From Urophycis tenuis (Eukaryota; Chordata; Actinopteri; Gadiformes; Phycidae): a DNA stretch of 64,000 nt. The DNA is taken from assembly GCA_036785325.1 (NCBI GenBank), contig JAXIVH010000012.1, positions 10,173,317 to 10,237,316 of the forward strand, read 5' to 3'. A program made the translations under genes and the position numbers. Under the pieces are notes generated by a model. The model worked only from the letters and a program-made list of their open reading frames with translations, was not told where the DNA came from and made no database searches. Below are positions 63,316 to 64,000 of this stretch, in pieces; position 1 is the stretch's first letter, and every line of letters begins with the position of its first letter.

Positions 63316-64000
63316 CTGTTAACGTAAACACAACAGGTTCAGGAACACGTATTGGAGGCTTGGATAGCTATCCTTACTGTTTTTTTGTTGTTTTTTTAAA
63401 ACTATTTATCGGGACTCCTTTGTCAGCAGTTGGACTATAGCTCTACAGATTGAACGATTGGGTATCAGGATTTTGTCCGACATGATGCTGTGTTGATGTG
63501 AATGCCTTGTTCTAAGTTATGATCGTGTCCCTTCAATTCCTGCAAGCCATGTAATAAGCCCAGAACACTGCACATACAGCATGTAAAGGCTGTTTGAATG
63601 ACAGAGGGCGAAAGGTGGAGGAAGTAGAGATCTACAGGGCAGAGCTGATGGCATCATTGCCAGTTCAGTTTTGAATACAGTTCAACTATTATGCAAATAC
63701 AAGACATTACGTGGCTCCAAATTCTTCTTGGGTAGAAACATGCATTGTTCTCCATCATTCAAATGAATTCAGTTCAGAACTGAACTGAGAACCATTGAGC
63801 CAGCACAAACAGCCCAGTTACACACACACATATTTATTCCAGTGCATCTCAAACTTGAGTTGCATGCAAAGAGTGAGAAGGCACAACATAACAAGGAGAG
63901 CCTTAATACTCAGCCTGAATACTACAGATATCAACATAAGATACTCCTTAAAACATTTGTAGAAGGTAAGAGGGTTATCGAATCAACACAGGGGTACACA
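63316..64000 (-). other. slc8a2 intron running to the window edge
   Basis: No coding exon recognised; AT-rich with a T-rich tract near 63380-63400. The next upstream slc8a2 exon must lie outside the window. Confidence 0.5.

Overview
The window looks like a teleost fish nuclear genome. Genes are split by many short GT-AG introns. Coding exons are GC-rich and lie in AT-rich non-coding DNA. Dinucleotide microsatellites and homopolymer G/C tracts are extremely dense. Transposon remnants are of fish type: a hAT element, a Harbinger-like MITE, a tRNA-derived SINE with a LINE-type tail, and LINE 3' tails. The microsatellite load would suit a gadiform-like genome, but that is only an impression.

Layout: (1) 140-1183, minus: intronless bhlha9, a limb/fin bHLH factor. 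(2) 1184-19127: about 18 kb of gene-poor DNA with long CT/CA/TG arrays, a 374-bp MITE (12878-13251), and a complete 1746-bp non-autonomous hAT element (14711-16456) with an intact 8-bp target duplication. (3) 19128-36610, plus: sptbn4 (beta-IV spectrin), 19 coding exons reconstructed, 1587 aa. It has the short (Sigma6-like) architecture with no actin-binding domain, and its linker domain carries nine tandem 11-12-aa Gly-Tyr-Leu-Ala-Gln-Gln units. (4) 41914-46007, plus: micu2-like mitochondrial calcium uniporter regulator, 12 exons, 417 aa. (5) 47872-49671, minus: intronless irf2bp1, 599 aa. (6) 51046-59138, minus: hnrnpl, 13 coding exons, 518 aa. It has a convincing U12-type AT-AC intron, a GC-AG intron, and a 4.5-kb CA-rich intron 6 at the position known in mammals for autoregulation. 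(7) 61218 to the right edge, minus: the 3' part of slc8a2 (Na+/Ca2+ exchanger 2), with one clear frameshift in a C-homopolymer.

The genes do not form a pathway. The arrangement is conserved synteny: from general knowledge SPTBN4, HNRNPL, IRF2BP1 and SLC8A2 all lie on human 19q13, whereas BHLHA9 (17p13.3) and MICU2 (13q12) are elsewhere. sptbn4 and slc8a2 are both mainly excitable-cell genes. I found no gene cluster resembling an unknown defence or metabolic system. The most unusual items are the tandem-repeat expansion in beta-IV spectrin, the dedicated short-isoform start, and the splicing oddities of hnrnpl.
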